Shown: piece by piece, positions 60,644-64,000 of the stretch
How positions within the stretch are numbered: position 1 is the stretch's first letter
Layout of the letters: the number at the start of each line of letters is the position of its first letter
NCBI GenBank assembly: GCA_965223815.1
Contig: OZ245019.1
Location: 4,943,419-5,007,418, forward strand
Origin: HKST-UBA178 sp965223815
GTDB lineage: Bacteria > Pseudomonadota > Gammaproteobacteria > Chromatiales > Chromatiaceae
DNA: 64,000 nt
Reading direction: 5' to 3'
Made by a program: the position numbers and the translations under genes
Notes under the pieces: model-generated
The model's input: the letters and a program-made list of their open reading frames with translations, nothing else
The model's database searches: none
Told to the model about the DNA's origin: nothing

Positions 60644-62176
60644 TCACAGTGGAATATTGCCGTGTTTACGCCACGGATTTTCCAGTTGCTTGTCGCTCAA
60701 CATCGCCAAGGAGCGGCAGATTCTCTTACGGGTACTATGGGGCAATATCACATCGTCCACGAACCCTCTGGAACCCGCGACGAAGGGGTTGGCGAACCGC
60801 TCCTTGTACTCCTGGGTGCGTAGGTCGATCTGCTCCTGATCCTTCATATCCTGCCTGAAAATTATTTCAACTGCCCCCTTGGGGCCCATGACAGCGATCT
60901 CCGCAGAGGGCCACGCCAGATTCACATCACCGCGCAGGTGCTTGGAGGACATCACATCGTAAGCACCACCATATGCCTTGCGGGTAATCACTGTGATTTT
61001 TGGGATCGTGGCCTCGGCGTAGGCATACAGAAGCTTGGCACCGTGTTTGATAATTCCCCCGTATTCCTGGCTGGTGCCAGGCAGAAATCCTGGTACGTCC
61101 ACAAAGGTAACAACGGGGATATTGAAGGCGTCGCAGAATCGCACGAAGCGCGCCGCCTTCTTGGACGAGTCGATATCCAGACAACCGGCGAGGACCATGG
61201 GCTGATTGGCCACAAACCCAACTGTAGAGCCCTGCATTCGCCCAAATCCGATGATAATGTTGGCGGCGTAGTCTTTCTGCAGCTCGAAGAAGTTGCGATC
61301 GTCAACCACCTTGACGATCAACTCCTTCATATCATACGGTTTGTTCGGATCGTCCGGAATCAGCGTGTCCAGAGAGTTAATCGGCCGCTCTGCGGGGTCC
61401 TCTGTAGGCCAGGTCGGAGGTTTCTCGCGATTGTTTGACGGCAGGAAGTTGACGAATCGACGCAGCATGAAAAGCGCTTCCACGTCGTTATCAAAAGCCA
61501 GATCAGCGACACCCGATTTGTGGGTATGAGTCTTGGCGCCCCCAAGCTCTTCCGCGCTGACCTCCTCGTGGGTCACGGTTTTCACCACCTCAGGACCGGT
61601 TACGAACATGTAGGAGGTGTCTTTAACCATGAAGATAAAATCAGTCATTGAGGGAGAGTAGACCGCACCTCCGGCACAGGGCCCCATTATCATAGAAATC
61701 TGCGGCACCACCCCTGACGCCATAACATTGCGCTGAAACACATCGGCATACCCTGCCAATGAGTCAACTCCCTCCTGAATACGCGCTCCTCCCGAGTCGT
61801 TTAGACCAATCACCGGGACGCCAACTTTCATGGCGTGGTCCATGATCTTGCATATCTTGGCCGCGTGTGCCTTGGAAAGTGAGCCCCCAAAAACCGTGAA
61901 ATCCTGGCTGAAGACAAACATCAAGCGGCCACCTACAGTGCCGTACCCCGTCACTACACCATCGCCCGGGACTTTATTCTTACCCATCCCGAATTCGTTG
62001 CAATCATGCTCGACGAACATATCCCACTCTTCAAACGTACCAGGGTCGAGGAAGAGTTCGATGCGTTCCCTGGCCGATAGCTTCCCGTTGGCGTGCTGCC
62101 TGTCAATTCGTTTCTGGCCACCGCCCAGCCTCGCGGCGGCCCTTTTTTCGTCGAGTCGTTTGATAATTTCGTGCAT
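60644..62176 (-). CDS. pccB: propionyl-CoA carboxylase beta subunit
   Basis: A 510-residue carboxyltransferase, the usual PccB length. GKLSARERIELFLDPGTFEEW, NDSGGARIQEGVDSLAGYADVF, GPCAGGAVYSPSMTDF and FVDVPGFLPGTSQEYGGIIKHGAKLLYAY are conserved. ATG 62176 follows AGGAGA by seven bases; the open frame goes further up but shows no conservation. It precedes pccA by 68 bases. Confidence 0.94.
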   Translation of the reverse strand: MHEIIKRLDEKRAAARLGGGQKRIDRQHANGKLSARERIELFLDPGTFEEWDMFVEHDCNEFGMGKNKVPGDGVVTGYGTVGGRLMFVFSQDFTVFGGSLSKAHAAKICKIMDHAMKVGVPVIGLNDSGGARIQEGVDSLAGYADVFQRNVMASGVVPQISMIMGPCAGGAVYSPSMTDFIFMVKDTSYMFVTGPEVVKTVTHEEVSAEELGGAKTHTHKSGVADLAFDNDVEALFMLRRFVNFLPSNNREKPPTWPTEDPAERPINSLDTLIPDDPNKPYDMKELIVKVVDDRNFFELQKDYAANIIIGFGRMQGSTVGFVANQPMVLAGCLDIDSSKKAARFVRFCDAFNIPVVTFVDVPGFLPGTSQEYGGIIKHGAKLLYAYAEATIPKITVITRKAYGGAYDVMSSKHLRGDVNLAWPSAEIAVMGPKGAVEIIFRQDMKDQEQIDLRTQEYKERFANPFVAGSRGFVDDVILPHSTRKRICRSLAMLSDKQLENPWRKHGNIPL

Positions 62177-62576
62177 CGATATCTCCTGGACCCAGCCCTG
62201 GAGGGCCCGCTCATCAGCCTGGCCATTCCCGGACAAGATCAAAAACAAAAACTGTTGTGACGCGAAAAGATCGCGACGGGCCCACGGCAGCGGTCTTGCT
62301 CTGACAACACCACAGAGAGGAACGCGAATCATGACGAGCGGCACGGCCGATCGGAGGCCAGACACCTGGCCAGCCATTGGTCACCCGACAATCGCTCAAG
62401 CACCATCCCCGACGGCAGAAACCCCAAAATCTCCGCCGCTTTTCAGCGCCTGTTAGTTTACTGCACTACAGCATAAGTTTCACAGCACTGAAGCGGTTAA
62501 TGCTGCACTGAATCAACTGCAGCGGACGATCACGGCCTGAACCCCAGAAAATCAACCCGCAAAAACCATCACGGCA
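62177..62576 (-). promoter_or_regulatory. mutase-pccB intergenic region with phased direct repeats
   Basis: This 400-base gap has no convincing gene. It holds GCACTACA (62463-62470), GCACTGAA (62485-62492) and GCACTGAA (62505-62512) at 22- and 20-base spacing, about two helical turns, and CTGCAG close by. On the minus strand this reads as TTCAGTGC repeats roughly 290-340 bases upstream of pccB. It looks like an operator array or an activator site for the pccBA-meaB-mce unit. Confidence 0.5.
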
Positions 62577-64000
62577 TCAGCCCTGCTGTCTGATCAACGA
62601 CATCATCTCCGCCGCTGCAACCGGAATATTGGTCCCCGGCCCGTAGATAGCGGCTACCCCAGCCTGACGCAGATCGTCATAATCCTGGGGAGGGATAACG
62701 CCCCCGCAAATCACTAGAATATCCTTGGCTCCCTCCGTTTCCAGTGCCTTGATCAACTGTGGGACCAAAGTCTTGTGTCCTGCGGCCTGGGAGGATACAC
62801 CAACCACGTGAACATCATTTTCAGCTGCCTGCCGAGCGGCCTCCTCGGGCGTCTGGAACAACGGGCCGATATCCACGTCAAAACCCAAATCGGCGAAAGC
62901 AGTAGCAATGACCTTGGCACCGCGGTCATGCCCGTCCTGCCCCATCTTGACCACCAGCATTCGAGGCCGGCGGCCCTGTTCGCCCGCGAAGGACTCCACA
63001 TCCCCGCGAATCTGCTCAAAACCCTCATCTCCTTCATATGCGGATCCGTATACCCCAGAGATAGAGCGCGTAACGGCACGATGCCGGCTGTAAACTTTTT
63101 CCAAGGCGTCGGAGATCTCCCCCACCGTGGCGCGCAACCGCGCAGCATCCACCGCCAGTGCCAGAAGATTGCCGCTCCCACTTTCAGCAGCTGCGGTCAG
63201 CGCCTCCAGTGCCGTTTGGCAAGCGGCATCGTCCCGATCTGACCGCACCCGCTGCAAGCGGGCGACCTGGGACTCTCTCACCGCACTGTTATCGATATTC
63301 AATACATCGATCTCGGGCTCTTCTGAAAGCTGGTACTTGTTGACACCCACAATGACTTCATCGCCCCTGTCAATGCGAGCCTGCCGTAACGCGGCCGCCT
63401 CTTCGATGCGGAGCTTGGGCATACCGGAAATCACCGCCTTGGTCATTCCACCCAGCTCTTCAACCTCCTCGATCAGGCTGCGCGCCTCCTTGACCAGCTC
63501 GTTTGTCAGGCTCTCAACATAGTAAGAGCCGGCGAGAGGATCCACCACCTTGGTGATGCCCGACTCCTCCTGGATCACCAACTGAGTGTTGCGGGCAATA
63601 CGGGCGGAACGGTCGGTCGGTAGTGCCAGCGCTTCGTCGAAGGCGTTAGTATGAAGAGATTGGGTTCCTCCCAGTACCGCCGCCATCGCCTCTATGGTGG
63701 TGCGTATGACATTGTTGTAGGGGTCTCTAGCTGTCAAACTCACTCCGGAAGTCTGGCAGTGGGTGCGTAACATTTTTGAGCGTGGATCCTGGGGTTGAAA
63801 ATGCTCATCCATCAGTTCTGCCCATAACAACCGTGCCGCCCTAAGCTTCGCCGCCTCCATAAAAAAATTCATGCCGATAGCAAAGAAAAATGAGAGGCGT
63901 GGCGCGAACTTGTCCACCTCCAGCCCCTTACCGAGCGCGGCGCGCACATACTCCAGTCCGTCCGCGATAGTAAACGCTAACTCCTGAACGCAAGTAGCCC
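62577..64000 (-). CDS. mcm: methylmalonyl-CoA mutase, 5' end outside the window
   Basis: About 474 C-terminal residues of the adenosylcobalamin mutase converting (R)-methylmalonyl-CoA to succinyl-CoA. The frame is open to the window end, where CVQELAFTIADGLEYVRAAL continues upstream, so a GTG at 63947 is not the start. The TIM barrel part has RTHCQTSGVSLTARDPYNN and LAGSYYVE; the B12 domain has GQDGHDRGAKVIA with the cobalt-ligand histidine. Chaperone, epimerase and carboxylase follow on the same strand. Confidence 0.95.
   Translation of the reverse strand, partial: ATCVQELAFTIADGLEYVRAALGKGLEVDKFAPRLSFFFAIGMNFFMEAAKLRAARLLWAELMDEHFQPQDPRSKMLRTHCQTSGVSLTARDPYNNVIRTTIEAMAAVLGGTQSLHTNAFDEALALPTDRSARIARNTQLVIQEESGITKVVDPLAGSYYVESLTNELVKEARSLIEEVEELGGMTKAVISGMPKLRIEEAAALRQARIDRGDEVIVGVNKYQLSEEPEIDVLNIDNSAVRESQVARLQRVRSDRDDAACQTALEALTAAAESGSGNLLALAVDAARLRATVGEISDALEKVYSRHRAVTRSISGVYGSAYEGDEGFEQIRGDVESFAGEQGRRPRMLVVKMGQDGHDRGAKVIATAFADLGFDVDIGPLFQTPEEAARQAAENDVHVVGVSSQAAGHKTLVPQLIKALETEGAKDILVICGGVIPPQDYDDLRQAGVAAIYGPGTNIPVAAAEMMSLIRQQG

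Noticed and set aside
62177..62377. 67-residue N-terminal extension of pccB
   Set aside because: No conserved sequence; the ATG at 62176 behind AGGAGA gives the standard protein.

Overview
The window reads as chromosomal DNA of a gammaproteobacterium, fairly GC-rich and almost fully coded. The blocks coaBC-dut-algC-argB beside radC-rpmB-rpmG and pyrE, leuS-lptE-holA-proA-nadD-rsfS-rlmH, and rng-yhdP-nitrilase-tldD-pmbA match Pseudomonas/Chromatiales-type gene order as I recall it. cysJIH with a CysB-like regulator, a full propionyl-CoA/methylmalonyl-CoA block and a ceramide-type lipid operon fit a free-living or symbiotic Chromatiales-like organism, but no rRNA or taxonomic marker was tested, so placement below class is inference. 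I saw no rRNA, tRNA, CRISPR array or prophage.

Region by region. 1-174 is the tail of a UDP-GlcNAc 2-epimerase. 184-6272 (minus strand) is a compact lipid operon: FAAL-type acyl-ACP synthetase, NAD-dependent epimerase/reductase, acyl carrier protein, serine-palmitoyltransferase-like alpha-oxoamine synthase and an MsbA-type ABC exporter. The first four form the acsR-cerR-acpR-spt set known for ceramide synthesis in Caulobacter. Immediately upstream on the same strand is the phospholipid-trafficking operon mlaFEDCB (6576-9624), then a SafE-type membrane protein and AmpG. 12.0-21.0 kb holds nucleotide, arginine, CoA and sugar-phosphate housekeeping genes, slmA, radC and the ribosomal pair rpmB-rpmG with a clear promoter and terminator.

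21.1-23.1 kb holds an EAL-HDOD signalling protein and a YbeL-like zinc-ribbon protein separated by a 272-bp transposase-less element with 28-bp terminal inverted repeats; the element supplies the stop codon of both neighbours. 23.4-31.6 kb is the leuS-to-rlmH run, with a WYL-type regulator wedged between rsfS and rlmH. 32.0-41.4 kb is rng-yhdP-nitrilase-tldD-pmbA. 41.4-46.0 kb has an OsmC protein and an EF-G paralogue behind an FNR/ANR-like site, a SIMPL protein and AzlCD. 46.0-51.2 kb is sulfate assimilation (CysB-like regulator divergent from cysJIH).

51.3-56.4 kb is more accessory: a secreted CAP-domain protein, msrA, a LEA-2-like lipoprotein, a small hypothetical, a stand-alone malonyl-transferase-like protein, a CBS protein and a thioesterase. 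56.4-64.0 kb (minus strand) is a propionate/methylmalonyl-CoA block: mutase (cut by the window end), pccB, pccA, meaB, epimerase and a beta-carbonic anhydrase that could supply bicarbonate to the carboxylase. A phased set of direct repeats lies between the mutase and pccB and may be an operator.
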